A stretch of DNA of 64,000 nucleotides, taken from assembly GCA_964423405.1 (NCBI GenBank), contig CAYREY010000009.1:1-64000 (forward strand). Direction: 5' to 3'. Shown piece by piece: positions 46,237-55,626 of the stretch. The DNA is from Bog-950 sp964423405 (GTDB taxonomy: Bacteria; Bacteroidota; Bacteroidia; Chitinophagales; LD1). How positions within the stretch are numbered: the stretch's first letter is position 1; every line of letters begins with the position of its first letter. A program made the position numbers and the translations under genes. The notes below the pieces were generated by a model. The model searched no databases. It had not been told where the DNA came from and saw only the letters and a list, made by a program, of their open reading frames with translations.

Positions 46237-47937
46237 TTAACGCACTATCTTAAAGAACCCCAGCGGTTCTAACCGTTCGGTATTACCCTTATGGTAATTT
46301 CTAATATCGGGTATAACGGCCTTATACTTAAAAGATGTACCATACATAAAATTGAAATAGCCTAATATCTCTGTAAGCCTTTCGCTGTTAGATACAAATA
46401 CACAATCATCGCTGTGGTCAGCCGCAAAATTCACATAATCAATCACACTGGTTCCGCCTGTTATATCTTTCATTTTCTGGTTATAGGTAGGCAGTAAAAA
46501 AAAGAAGTAATTATCCAGGGTGGGGTACACCTTTCGCTTATCAAGCGGGTCTTTCTGAAGCGGGCACAGATAAATCTGATCGCTTATTCGGTCGACAAAT
46601 ACATTCTTCTCTGGCCTGTTGCGCAATAGCGCCAGCACCGTTTGTATATAAGTAGCTTCATTTTTTCGTGTGGTATAACGGCCATAAACAAATACGGCCT
46701 CTACTACAGTTAATACCACCAGCATTAATAACCATATTGTATTGGTTTGGTTAACCCGTTCTTCTTTTTGGGTATTAACCAACAAGGCCAGCCCAAGTGC
46801 GCACGAAAAAACAAAGGGGCAAAATATCCGTTCCTCCATTTTAAGCAGCACCGCTATCAGAAAATACAAAAGCACATACCCTGCAAAAAGCAATAAAACA
46901 AGTGCCTGCATACGTACATTTCTGCGCCATGAAACTACAGCTGCCAGCGCAACTATAAGCAATAGTACTGACCACCCGGGGTGTTTAGTTATATAGCCAA
47001 CACCTACGTAAATAAACTTTTGCCTGTAATTTACTTTGTTAGATAAAATTGTAGATGCGCTTTGAATTTTTTTATCGGTGTAGGGTACGCCTATTTTTTT
47101 AAAATAGTGAGGATTTATGTGTTGAGGATCGTTGGTAAACTGTACACCGGTAACCATTTTATAAATTAAAGAATCGGCCCCGGAGTTAAGATGGAGCTGG
47201 TCTTTGGGAAAATCCACATCCCAAAGGCTTATCATATAGCCCCCATACTCGGGTGTTTTATCCCACGACTCGTCCCACCGGATACCAACAAAAACCAAAA
47301 GGGCGCCTAAAAAAACAAGTGGTACAGCAAAAACCCTGGCAACAGAAACAGGTGTGGTGTAACGGGCTGCCAGATAAATGAACGCTACAGGCACTAACAG
47401 TATAAAGCTTAAAATACCTGCCTGGTGCCTTACCAGGCAGCCTAATATAAAGGCAACTAAACCTACCATAACCGCAGTGCGGTTAATTGCCATACCCGGT
47501 GCTACTTTCATATGGTATATAACCAGTGCTAACCCAGAGGTGGCAAGCATAAACGCTATGCGGGTAAACTCTAACAATACAAGGTTCTCCAGCGATAGTA
47601 TGCTTAGTAAGCTAAGCACCACAAAAAGGTAGTGGCCCTGGTTGCGTGCGCGCAATATTATCTGTAACAATAAAAAAACTATCAGCGTGCAAAACAACAA
47701 AATAAAAGCCCCATACCAATCAACATTGGCAGATATGGTATATAGTGCATGAATAAGATAATGCAGCCCTATCCACTGCCCGTCATTGTTAGATAGCCTA
47801 CCGGGCTGGCTGGCAAACACACCCTTAAACACGGCCACATAAGCCGGATCGCTGGCATGGTCATAACAAAGCACACCGGCCATAGCCAATAAGGCAAACA
47901 CCAACATTGTGAGAAAAAAAACAACCACGTTCTTCAT
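46237..47937 (-). CDS. Large hypothetical membrane protein
   Basis: A 566-residue protein with about ten predicted helices (about residues 1-400) and a soluble C-terminal portion of about 160 residues. The layout resembles GT-C glycosyltransferases or glycan polymerases, but no signature motif is certain. ATG 47937 is chosen over TTG 47946. It is convergent with the 45529 gene (12-base gap) and divergent from UbiA 2. A role in glycan assembly is only an inference from context. Confidence 0.6.
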   Translation of the reverse strand: MKNVVVFFLTMLVFALLAMAGVLCYDHASDPAYVAVFKGVFASQPGRLSNNDGQWIGLHYLIHALYTISANVDWYGAFILLFCTLIVFLLLQIILRARNQGHYLFVVLSLLSILSLENLVLLEFTRIAFMLATSGLALVIYHMKVAPGMAINRTAVMVGLVAFILGCLVRHQAGILSFILLVPVAFIYLAARYTTPVSVARVFAVPLVFLGALLVFVGIRWDESWDKTPEYGGYMISLWDVDFPKDQLHLNSGADSLIYKMVTGVQFTNDPQHINPHYFKKIGVPYTDKKIQSASTILSNKVNYRQKFIYVGVGYITKHPGWSVLLLIVALAAVVSWRRNVRMQALVLLLFAGYVLLYFLIAVLLKMEERIFCPFVFSCALGLALLVNTQKEERVNQTNTIWLLMLVVLTVVEAVFVYGRYTTRKNEATYIQTVLALLRNRPEKNVFVDRISDQIYLCPLQKDPLDKRKVYPTLDNYFFFLLPTYNQKMKDITGGTSVIDYVNFAADHSDDCVFVSNSERLTEILGYFNFMYGTSFKYKAVIPDIRNYHKGNTERLEPLGFFKIVR

Positions 47938-48057
47938 ACTATACAAATGAATGCTCTTTATACATTAGCGGAAATATCTGCGAAAAGATAGTTTTTTATT
48001 TATCAAAAAATTATCTTTCTCTGAAAATCAATTACATAATAACCACACAATGGTAAT

Positions 48058-48900
48058 ATGAGGATATATGCCAGTGCTCTGCGAATTAAGGAGATATTTC
48101 TGATGACGGGCTTTTCTGTTATTGGCATACTATTTACAAACGCACCTACCCTGCCCGATGTAAAAAAACTGACTGTTGTATTTACAGTTATAATGCTGTA
48201 TGTAATGGCGGTGTACTTTCTAAACTCATTTGCCGATTACAAAAACGATGCCCTATCCGACAGGCTAAAAAAAAATTCGAAAGTGCCACGTTGGGGTTAT
48301 GTATCGCTTCTTTTACTAGCTACCGTATTATTTGTATCGGGGTCGTTGCTGATAAACAACTATGTGGTACTTTGTAATGTTACTGCCTTGTTATTATGGT
48401 CGTTATATTACTTACCGCCGGCAAGGTTAAAGTCTACCTTGTTTGCAGGCACCGCTATTCACTTTGCAGCCGGTGTACTTCACTTTCACTCTGGGTACTG
48501 TTCGTTTTCGCCATACAGTACCCGGTCTATACTTATTGCGGCTTTTTTTGCACTATTACTGGCTGTAGGGCACCTGCACCACGAAATTATAGATTATGAT
48601 GACGACTTATTTACCGGCAACAAAACTACTGCCGTACGGGTGGGGTTACATAAAGCCTATGTATACAGAGAAAGGCTGGCTATTGTAACGGCGCTATACT
48701 GGCTGGGCATTTTTATAGGGGGATATACAAACAAAATAGAGTTTGCTATTTTTTTGCTGCCCGTTGTAGCATTGCTTATAATTTGCCACACCTTTAAAAG
48801 CCCCGAAAAAAACAAGCTGTTTCAAGTTGTAAACCGAAGTGTATTTGGGGTATCGGGCTTATTTCTTATAGTGTATAAACTGCTTGCATACCAACATTAA
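48058..48900 (+). CDS. UbiA-type prenyltransferase 2
   Basis: A 280-residue polytopic membrane protein. The first motif is NSFADYKND (Asn56, Asp60, Asp64), with Ser replacing the usual first Asp. The second is HEIIDYDDD followed by TTAVRVG, as in MenA- and UbiA-like enzymes. It should join a prenyl diphosphate to an acceptor in the membrane. Sequence differs a lot from UbiA 1, so they probably do different steps. It is convergent with methyltransferase 2 (11-base gap). Confidence 0.82.
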   Translation: MRIYASALRIKEIFLMTGFSVIGILFTNAPTLPDVKKLTVVFTVIMLYVMAVYFLNSFADYKNDALSDRLKKNSKVPRWGYVSLLLLATVLFVSGSLLINNYVVLCNVTALLLWSLYYLPPARLKSTLFAGTAIHFAAGVLHFHSGYCSFSPYSTRSILIAAFFALLLAVGHLHHEIIDYDDDLFTGNKTTAVRVGLHKAYVYRERLAIVTALYWLGIFIGGYTNKIEFAIFLLPVVALLIICHTFKSPEKNKLFQVVNRSVFGVSGLFLIVYKLLAYQH

Positions 48901-48911
48901 AACACCGGGCA

Positions 48912-49763
48912 TTATTTTATAGCCTGTACCACTCTGTAATCAATCAAATTATCATCTACCAGCTCTTTTAAAGCTATACATGCTTTTAAATGGTTGTAAA
49001 AAACCGGTTGTGTATTGTAGCTAACTTTGCTTAAAGCCTGTATTGCTTTTTTATATGAGTACTCTATACCGGGTTGTACCTTTGCTACAATAGATTGGCC
49101 TTTTACTGATTTAAAACCAATTTGCTGCAACTCTGTATCGGCATTGGTAATGTAGGCATCTACAGCCCACCCTTTTCTAAAGTCGGTTAAAAGCCTTTCC
49201 TGTAATGGGGTTATTGGGCTTTTCACTTCAAAATAATCCATAAACGCAAAGCACCCGCCCGGTTTAAGTAAGCGATAAGCCTCGCTGTACACTTTAAGCT
49301 TGTAAGGTGCATGGCAAATGCTCTCTATACCCATTACAAAATCAAAAGTGCCGGCAGGCAAACCGGTTGCGGCGTAATCGGCAACATGATATGTTACTTT
49401 ATACTCCCGGTTCTTTCCGTTTTTAAGTGCATTGGCAAACTCTATCTGTTTAGCTGATATGTTAACCCCCGCAATGTGGGCATCCGGAAAGTTTTCTGCC
49501 AGGTATAAGCAGGTTCCGCCTACCCCACAGCCTAAGTCGGCAATGGTACAATTACCGGTGTGCGGAATGGCAATATAACTTGTTAAAAACTTATTTGCGT
49601 TCAGCTTTGCATGGTCGTTATCCATACGGGGCTCATCAAAGTACCCCATATGCATAGCCAACGATAAGGGGTTATGGCCTGCCTCAAACCTTGTAAGCCA
49701 ACACTGGTTATAATACTCAATAATATCGCCGCTTATATCTTTTATAGCTTTTTCAATCTTCAT
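48912..49763 (-). CDS. SAM-dependent methyltransferase 2 (Erg6/tocopherol type)
   Basis: A 283-residue class I methyltransferase. Motif I is IADLGCGVGGTCLYLA near residue 73; FVMGIESICHA and LLKPGGCFAFMDYF are the later motifs, as in sterol C24- and tocopherol methyltransferases. It begins 5 bases after the stop of the B12 radical SAM gene and shares its transcript. It lacks the amphipathic N-terminal segment of methyltransferase 1. Confidence 0.85.
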   Translation of the reverse strand: MKIEKAIKDISGDIIEYYNQCWLTRFEAGHNPLSLAMHMGYFDEPRMDNDHAKLNANKFLTSYIAIPHTGNCTIADLGCGVGGTCLYLAENFPDAHIAGVNISAKQIEFANALKNGKNREYKVTYHVADYAATGLPAGTFDFVMGIESICHAPYKLKVYSEAYRLLKPGGCFAFMDYFEVKSPITPLQERLLTDFRKGWAVDAYITNADTELQQIGFKSVKGQSIVAKVQPGIEYSYKKAIQALSKVSYNTQPVFYNHLKACIALKELVDDNLIDYRVVQAIK

Positions 49764-49768
49764 GTGTA

Positions 49769-51325
49769 TCAGGTAATTGCGGTTTGCCTGGTGGCAGTTT
49801 GCGTTAACTTCTTCTTTTCCTCTATTTGCAAAGCATTTAGCGGTATTTTTTCAATTGGCTTCAGGCCATCTACTGTTTTCTTTGGCAATAACTTTTCAAT
49901 CCTAAAGTTGAATAAACCTAAAAATCCTTTAACGTACATCCAAAGCTCGGTAAAAGTGCGTACCCGTTTTAGTTTTTTGAAAATGAAAGACGGGCGAAAA
50001 TAAAACCCGAAAGTCATTTTACGGTAAAGGCGCTTTACATCGTCGGGCGATAGGGTATCCAATTTTAGAATAGGGGTAGACCCATAGTAAAGATCCCAGT
50101 CGAAGGTCATAATCCTATCCTGCTCCAGGCCCCAGTTGTAAACCTCGTGCCCCGGAAAAGGGGTTAGTATGGCTACAGAAATATAGTCGGGGTCTAACTT
50201 TTTAAGCAGCTTTATGTTACGGTCAATTATAGGTTCTGTATCGCCTACATTACCTACTATCATACATACCCTCACTTCAAGCCCGGCCTTTTTGGCCCAG
50301 TTTACAGCATCAAACACCTGGCTTACCTCCACTCCTTTCTTAATAGAATCAAGTATATCCTGATTGAAATTCTCAACCCCATACATTATTTGCCAGCAGC
50401 CTGCCCTTTTCATTATATCAAGCATTTCGGCGCTCACAATATCTACCCGGGCAAAACATAGCCACTGTATATCCAATGGCTTATCTATCAGCATATTACA
50501 AAACTCAAATACACGTTCTTTATTTACGGTAAACACATCATCCATAATGGCTATATCTTTAATACCATATACTTTAGATAATGTTTCAAACTCTTCATAA
50601 AGCTTTTCTGCCGAGTGGTATGTCCACATTTTGCCAACCGGCCTGCGGCAAAAATTACAAGACCAGGGGCACCCGCGCGATGAAACCAACATCATTGCGG
50701 GCAGCCTTTTAAAGTTACCTATAATAGGCCTGTATATCTGCATGTCTATCAGGTCGTAGGCCGGTAGTGGTAAAGCATCAAGTTCTCTTACACGAGAACG
50801 AGGAGGGTTCCTAAAAAACGCTGTACCGGTTTCTGTTTCCTTTTTAAATGCCAACCCACGTATATCGCCATACGGCACACCATCAAGCAGTTCTTTTAAC
50901 GTGTCCTCTCCTTCGCCTATACAAACCACATCTACAGCAGGGTTAGAAAGCGACTCATCGGGCACAAAAGAAGCATGGGCCCCGCCGAAAATAATTTTAC
51001 AATCGGGGTAGTGTTTTTTGCAAATGGCCGCCAGGCGAAAACAGGCATTAATGGTAGGTGTAGTGGTACTAAAGCCAATAACATTTATGTTATTGTATTT
51101 AGAAACAAAATTCTGAACGAAATAAGCATCAAACTCTTCGTCGGCCGAAGTAAAAAGCGCATTGCAGTCCAGTATTTGTACAGAGTACCCAAACTGGCGC
51201 ACATAAGCGGCTAATGCCAAATGCATAAGGGGAGGGTCCAGGGCACGCTGTTTGGTGTAAAAACCGTCGGGAAAAATAAACGGAGGCCAAATTAAGAGGC
51301 AGTCTAACTGGTTTTCATTTGGCAT
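49769..51325 (-). CDS. B12-binding radical SAM protein
   Basis: A 518-residue protein from ATG 51325. Residues about 1-150 look like a cobalamin-binding Rossmann domain (FGGAHASF, CIGEGE). The radical SAM motif is CPWSCNFC (Cys219, 223, 226). Family members such as HpnJ, BchE and P- or C-methyltransferases carry out radical methylation, ring contraction or ring formation. The neighbour is a second methyltransferase. I favour an unreactive-carbon modification of a lipid or prenyl chain, but this is inference. Confidence 0.87.
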   Translation of the reverse strand: MPNENQLDCLLIWPPFIFPDGFYTKQRALDPPLMHLALAAYVRQFGYSVQILDCNALFTSADEEFDAYFVQNFVSKYNNINVIGFSTTTPTINACFRLAAICKKHYPDCKIIFGGAHASFVPDESLSNPAVDVVCIGEGEDTLKELLDGVPYGDIRGLAFKKETETGTAFFRNPPRSRVRELDALPLPAYDLIDMQIYRPIIGNFKRLPAMMLVSSRGCPWSCNFCRRPVGKMWTYHSAEKLYEEFETLSKVYGIKDIAIMDDVFTVNKERVFEFCNMLIDKPLDIQWLCFARVDIVSAEMLDIMKRAGCWQIMYGVENFNQDILDSIKKGVEVSQVFDAVNWAKKAGLEVRVCMIVGNVGDTEPIIDRNIKLLKKLDPDYISVAILTPFPGHEVYNWGLEQDRIMTFDWDLYYGSTPILKLDTLSPDDVKRLYRKMTFGFYFRPSFIFKKLKRVRTFTELWMYVKGFLGLFNFRIEKLLPKKTVDGLKPIEKIPLNALQIEEKKKLTQTATRQTAIT

Positions 51326-51351
51326 GGTTAGGGGAACTTTTGAGTAATAAA

Positions 51352-51381
51352 CAAACTTAAAAAATAAAACAATTGCACCAA
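51352..51381 (-). promoter_or_regulatory. Candidate promoter of the B12 radical SAM operon
   Basis: On the minus strand, TAAGTTTG (51359-51352) matches TAnnTTTG. A TTG (51381-51379) lies 19 bases upstream, the expected spacing. The leader to ATG 51325 would be about 20 bases. Confidence 0.5.
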
Positions 51382-51495
51382 CAGGCACATTTACCACAAA
51401 AGCCTGCCTGTAGTGTGCCGGCACCTTTTATAAGCAATTGAAATACCGGCAATTGTATGTGGGCCGGCGGCTGTTTTTTACTGTTTCTTTTTTAA

Positions 51496-51503
51496 TATCT
51501 TTG
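51496..51503 (+). promoter_or_regulatory. Candidate -7 box for the copper monooxygenase gene
   Basis: TATCTTTG fits TAnnTTTG. No good -33 element is seen. The ATG at 51564 is about 60 bases downstream. Confidence 0.35.
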
Positions 51504-51563
51504 TTACGTATCTGGTATATGTCCATAATAATTTAATGTTTGTTCGCCCTACCATTTTACTTA

Positions 51564-52865
51564 ATGAACTGGAGCAAGGCCCTGCTTATTGTTAGTATAA
51601 TCCTTCTGTCATTAAACAGTTGTTACCGCAAAGAAGCCCGCAGAAACAGTGCTACTACTGTTAACAGCCATAAAACGTGGTGCGATGTACAATACCTGTT
51701 TAATAATGTATGTGGCAGGTGCCACCATACAGGAGGTATAGGCCCGTTCTCGCTGCTTACATATAATGATGTATATAACCGCAGCGCTACCATAGCCGCG
51801 GTTTTAAAAGCCGGAATAATGCCCCCATGGAGGCCCGATACCAGCTACAGCCACTTTATGGGCGAATTTGTTATAAGCGAGCGGGAACGCCAACTGGTTA
51901 TTGACTGGATTGAAGCCGGTGCCAAAGGCTGCGACACAGCCCAACCGGCAAAAGAGTATAGTGCGTATACCAATCAATCGCAAATAGGAGAACCGGATAC
52001 ATCGCTACCTGTACAACAATACCGATATGAAATACCGGAAAACAACGACCATTATCAAAATTTTATAGTACAGTTACCCTGGAAAGAAGTAAGATACGCT
52101 ACTGCTATTGAAGTGATACCAGAAAACGGGCAGGCTATTCACCATATTTCGGCCTTTTTGGTAACCGATACCGCACGGTTAGGCTACCTTAAGCGCAACA
52201 AAATATGGAAGTACAGCATGCAGGAAGAGCCTGAAAAATTTCCGCAATTGCTCAGCAACTGGGCAAAAGGAAGTTTTGCGTTTAAAACACCCGATAGTAT
52301 TGGCATTAAGTTGCCTGCCAATGCTGTGCTTTCAGTGCAGATACACTATTCATCGGGCTATAAAGGAATAAGAGATTCGAGCCACATCAACTTTTTTTTA
52401 AACAAAAAGACACCTACCCGCGAGCATAAGTTTGAATACATTAATAACCTGGATTTGCATTTTGCACCCAACGAAGTAAAATATGAACAGGTAGTAAAGC
52501 ATATAGATAGTGCCATTACACTTACCAGTATATGGCCCCATACACACCACCTGGCACAAAATGCGCTGTGCTTTGCGCTTACACCGGCTGGCGATACTAT
52601 ACGTTTGCTTAAGATTAATAACTGGAGTTACGATTGGCAAAGCCTGTATGTTTTTCCAAAGCCAGTTGTAATACCGGCCGGTTCGGATATTATAATGAAA
52701 TGCCTTTATGATAACACCAACCGGAATGAAAGAAACCCTTTTAACCCACCCAGAACGATAAAATTCGGCATTAATGTAACCGACGAAATGTTGGTGCTTA
52801 ACTACTATTACATGAAGTACCAAAAAGGAGATGAAAACCTTAACCCGTTAATAAGCCATGAGTAA
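51564..52865 (+). CDS. Cytochrome c/PHM-like copper monooxygenase lipoprotein
   Basis: A 433-residue lipoprotein (MNWSKALLIVSIILLSLNSC, Cys20). First comes a heme c site CGRCH (Cys50 to His54), then a copper type II ascorbate-dependent monooxygenase-like fold. The candidate copper ligands are all present: His193-His194, His261, His326-Thr-His328 and Met409 in DEMLVL. Family members hydroxylate C-H bonds using two coppers; here the fused heme could deliver electrons. ATG 51564 is preferred over TTG 51540 because of the signal peptide. It overlaps the redoxin gene by 8 bases. Confidence 0.82.
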   Translation: MNWSKALLIVSIILLSLNSCYRKEARRNSATTVNSHKTWCDVQYLFNNVCGRCHHTGGIGPFSLLTYNDVYNRSATIAAVLKAGIMPPWRPDTSYSHFMGEFVISERERQLVIDWIEAGAKGCDTAQPAKEYSAYTNQSQIGEPDTSLPVQQYRYEIPENNDHYQNFIVQLPWKEVRYATAIEVIPENGQAIHHISAFLVTDTARLGYLKRNKIWKYSMQEEPEKFPQLLSNWAKGSFAFKTPDSIGIKLPANAVLSVQIHYSSGYKGIRDSSHINFFLNKKTPTREHKFEYINNLDLHFAPNEVKYEQVVKHIDSAITLTSIWPHTHHLAQNALCFALTPAGDTIRLLKINNWSYDWQSLYVFPKPVVIPAGSDIIMKCLYDNTNRNERNPFNPPRTIKFGINVTDEMLVLNYYYMKYQKGDENLNPLISHE

Positions 52866-53454
52866 GCTTACAGGTATAGCTACCTTAATGATTACCATAT
52901 GTGTAGGATACCTGTCGTGCAATAGTGGGCCCAACAAGCATATTTTAGATACTACATTACTACGTACAGAATCGGGCACAGCTGTTACGCTGCGCCAGGC
53001 TGGTACAGCATATTATGCCGTCATTTTTTTTTCGCCAACCTGCCCTGTATGCCGCAATGTAACGGGCGAAATAAAAAGCCTGAGGGCAGAATTTGATGAT
53101 AGTATAGTAAGCGTTTTTGTGGTGTTGCCGCCTTACTGCGAAAAAGACACCGGTTTGTTAGAACCAGCATTTAACAATACCCGTAATAAAATAAACACGT
53201 ATATAGATGTGGACCTTACGCTGGCCCGTAAACTGCAGGCAAAGGCTACCCCCGAAATATTTATACTAAATAATACCGGCCAGATAGTGTATAGCGGCCA
53301 GCTGAACGATTACTACCGAAGCCTGGGTAACCATGGCGTGGAAATTACAAGGCACTACGCTGCCGAGGCATTGCATAACCATATGAACTCGCTTGCTGTT
53401 ACACCCACCCAAACATCGCCCATAGGGTGCCTTATACAATACACCAGCCACTAA
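52858..53454 (+). CDS. Redoxin (thioredoxin-fold) lipoprotein
   Basis: A 198-residue lipoprotein with a signal ending YLSC (Cys21). The thioredoxin-fold active site is FFSPTCPVCRN, a CPVC motif near residue 60; TPEIFILN gives the conserved cis-proline strand. It starts inside the end of the copper monooxygenase gene, so translational coupling is likely. It could maintain reduced cysteines, deliver copper or supply electrons to the monooxygenase. It is convergent with PhyH 7, with a 4-base overlap. Confidence 0.83.
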   Translation: MSKLTGIATLMITICVGYLSCNSGPNKHILDTTLLRTESGTAVTLRQAGTAYYAVIFFSPTCPVCRNVTGEIKSLRAEFDDSIVSVFVVLPPYCEKDTGLLEPAFNNTRNKINTYIDVDLTLARKLQAKATPEIFILNNTGQIVYSGQLNDYYRSLGNHGVEITRHYAAEALHNHMNSLAVTPTQTSPIGCLIQYTSH

Positions 53455-54377
53455 GCGGGCATGTGTTTGTGTATTAGCTTAACCAGCTCTTTATCCGATA
53501 AATCAAAAGGTTCAAACTTTACTGTTTCCTTTTTCCAGATAGTTTCATCGGGTTTTGATTCAAAATCGTAGGTATAGTAAAAATTTTCGTCCACATCGTA
53601 TTTCTCAATCAAATCGGGTGCTATAGCTTTATTACGGAAATAATAAACCAGTTGATAATTTTTACGCAGCACGGTCATGGTAATAGCGTGCCTTATTTGG
53701 GTAGAAAGGTTGGGGGCACTGGCATGGATAACCGCAGGGTCGAATACGATTACATCGCCGGCATTAGCTAACACGGGTTTAGTGTACTTATATAGGGTTG
53801 GTATATGCTTTCGCAATTGCCAGGGCACACCTAAACTTCGTTGTATGTTACCCCACAAATGACTACCCGGCACAAAAGAAATAACCCCGTTCTGCATAGT
53901 AACATCGCAAAAAGGAATCCAGACAAACAGGCAATAATCTTTTGTTTCGTCTATTACCGTGCTATCCTGATGTATAAGCAGGTCGCTTTCGCGGTGTGGC
54001 GGCTTTACCTGGTAGGCCCCTCCTGTATGTTCATCTACCTTTGCCATTTGAAACATACGTGGCAGAATGGTTTGTGCATAGCGGTTAATTACATCCTGTG
54101 TTTTTTTCCTTATCTCCGGGTTAAACAGCCTTCCGCTGTTGAGCAGGTGTTTATCTAACTCAAACCCGGGTAACTGCGATATTTCATTAAACGTGTTCAT
54201 AAAACCGGCAATCTCTTCGGGTTTTACAACATCTTTAATTACACACCATCCATTATATAAATAGTGCTGATGGTGCTCCTCTTTCAAAAAAAAGGAGTCT
54301 TTGCGTATTTCTAAATGTGGGTTTACTTCCTGTGCGTTTCTACTGCTAAAAAATGAATTTAAAAAAGGAATATTCAT
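53451..54377 (-). CDS. PhyH-family Fe/2OG dioxygenase 7
   Basis: A 308-residue PhyH protein from ATG 54377 with the intact motif His-Gln-Asp in LIHQDSTVIDE (about residues 148-150), a VPGSHLW block, distal His in DPAVIHASA and a later Arg. Its N terminus, MNIPFLNSFFSSRN, resembles the terminal segments of the array members but at the opposite end. The frame opens to 54416, but the extra residues look like leader. Substrate unknown. Confidence 0.88.
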   Translation of the reverse strand: MNIPFLNSFFSSRNAQEVNPHLEIRKDSFFLKEEHHQHYLYNGWCVIKDVVKPEEIAGFMNTFNEISQLPGFELDKHLLNSGRLFNPEIRKKTQDVINRYAQTILPRMFQMAKVDEHTGGAYQVKPPHRESDLLIHQDSTVIDETKDYCLFVWIPFCDVTMQNGVISFVPGSHLWGNIQRSLGVPWQLRKHIPTLYKYTKPVLANAGDVIVFDPAVIHASAPNLSTQIRHAITMTVLRKNYQLVYYFRNKAIAPDLIEKYDVDENFYYTYDFESKPDETIWKKETVKFEPFDLSDKELVKLIHKHMPA

Positions 54378-54413
54378 TGATAGAGATAAGTTTGTTAGAG
54401 CGCTAATACAGTA

Positions 54414-54421
54414 CAAATGTA
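54414..54421 (-). promoter_or_regulatory. Candidate -7 box for PhyH 7
   Basis: The minus strand reads TACATTTG, fitting TAnnTTTG, about 37 bases before ATG 54377. No -33 box is evident. Confidence 0.35.
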
Positions 54422-54635
54422 TAGAGATCTGATTAAATGTACGACCTAATTGATAATAATCAGCAATTAGTTAACGCCCCCCGGCACAATGCCCAATTTG
54501 TGCTGGAGTAATATACCCACAAACGGCACTTTGTAAATGCATTTCGGCTGTGTATTTCGATTCGTTTTCTGAAACAATTTTGTTTTTGGTGCCGTTAATG
54601 TGAGCAACAAACAAACATAACTTAAACTATACAAA

Positions 54636-55484
54636 GTGAAAGCAACAACAACCAAATTATTAACAGCGGTACTTATCACCGCCACCTTCTCGCTAAACTC
54701 ATGCAAGAAGGAAGAAACGCTGGTAAAGACAAATACAACCAGCAAACCACACTCTTCCGATTTGATTTCTAAAAGACAAATGGAAGCTAACGTAGCCACC
54801 ATGAAACTATCATCGTTTTTACAAAACCTGCTGGCATCTAGCACCAGGTATATGAAAACCGATGATTTCATCGAAGGCTTTGGCTGTGCAACCGTAACGG
54901 TTGACTCCAGCTCATCTCCACGCATTGCAACATTCGATTTCGGTAGCGGCTGTACCGATGCAAACGGCAAATTCTACTCGGGTAGCATTGTTATTCAATA
55001 CACCAGCCCGGATTTATCTGCCGTTAACAGCCAAATGAACTGTACGCTGAACAACTTTACAGCCGATACAGTAACCTACAACGGAACATTTGATTACACC
55101 AACACAGGCCCTTCTGGCCTGGGCCACCCAACCGGCGCTATCAATGTAAACATGTCGACCAATTTTGTACACGACAACCTTACACTAACCGGCAACAATA
55201 CCATATCTTTCGAATGGCAAAGTTCACGTAACACTGCATATGTTACCATATCGGGCACCGGCACCGATAACAATGGAATTAGTTTTTCTCAAAACACCAA
55301 CGCACCACTTGGTTTGAAAGATATAGATGGCTGCAGAGAGCATTTTAGCTCAGGTGTACTTTACATAATCTTCCCGGCATTTCCGGGCCAGGAGCAGGAA
55401 ATTGACTACGGCACAGGCACCTGCGATGACCAGGCAACCATGAGCATAGGCGGCGGACCAGCTACACCATTTACCTTGCAATAA
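54636..55484 (+). CDS. Hypothetical lipoprotein
   Basis: A 282-residue lipoprotein from GTG 54636 (MKATTTKLLTAVLITATFSLNSC). A beta-rich body of Thr, Asn and Ser follows, with four Cys in the mature half that may form disulphides. No domain is recognised. It is monocistronic and closed by a perfect 44-base palindrome. Confidence 0.65.
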   Translation: MKATTTKLLTAVLITATFSLNSCKKEETLVKTNTTSKPHSSDLISKRQMEANVATMKLSSFLQNLLASSTRYMKTDDFIEGFGCATVTVDSSSSPRIATFDFGSGCTDANGKFYSGSIVIQYTSPDLSAVNSQMNCTLNNFTADTVTYNGTFDYTNTGPSGLGHPTGAINVNMSTNFVHDNLTLTGNNTISFEWQSSRNTAYVTISGTGTDNNGISFSQNTNAPLGLKDIDGCREHFSSGVLYIIFPAFPGQEQEIDYGTGTCDDQATMSIGGGPATPFTLQ

Positions 55485-55500
55485 AAATTGTAAGTATTAT

Positions 55501-55544
55501 AAAACAGAAGTACCGGTTACAATTGTAACCGGTACTTCTGTTTT
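55501..55544 (+). terminator. Perfect 44-base palindrome, terminator
   Basis: The left arm (55501-55522) is the exact reverse complement of the right arm (55523-55544), with no spacer. It ends in gtttt, 16 bases after the lipoprotein stop, so it can act as a bidirectional terminator for the convergent gene too. Confidence 0.85.
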
Positions 55545-55626
55545 ATAGCAGGTGGCATATCTGCTATGCTCAATACACCCATTTGCTTACTACCCTTTAA
55601 GCCGGCTGGCTTGCCACTATGGCCTG

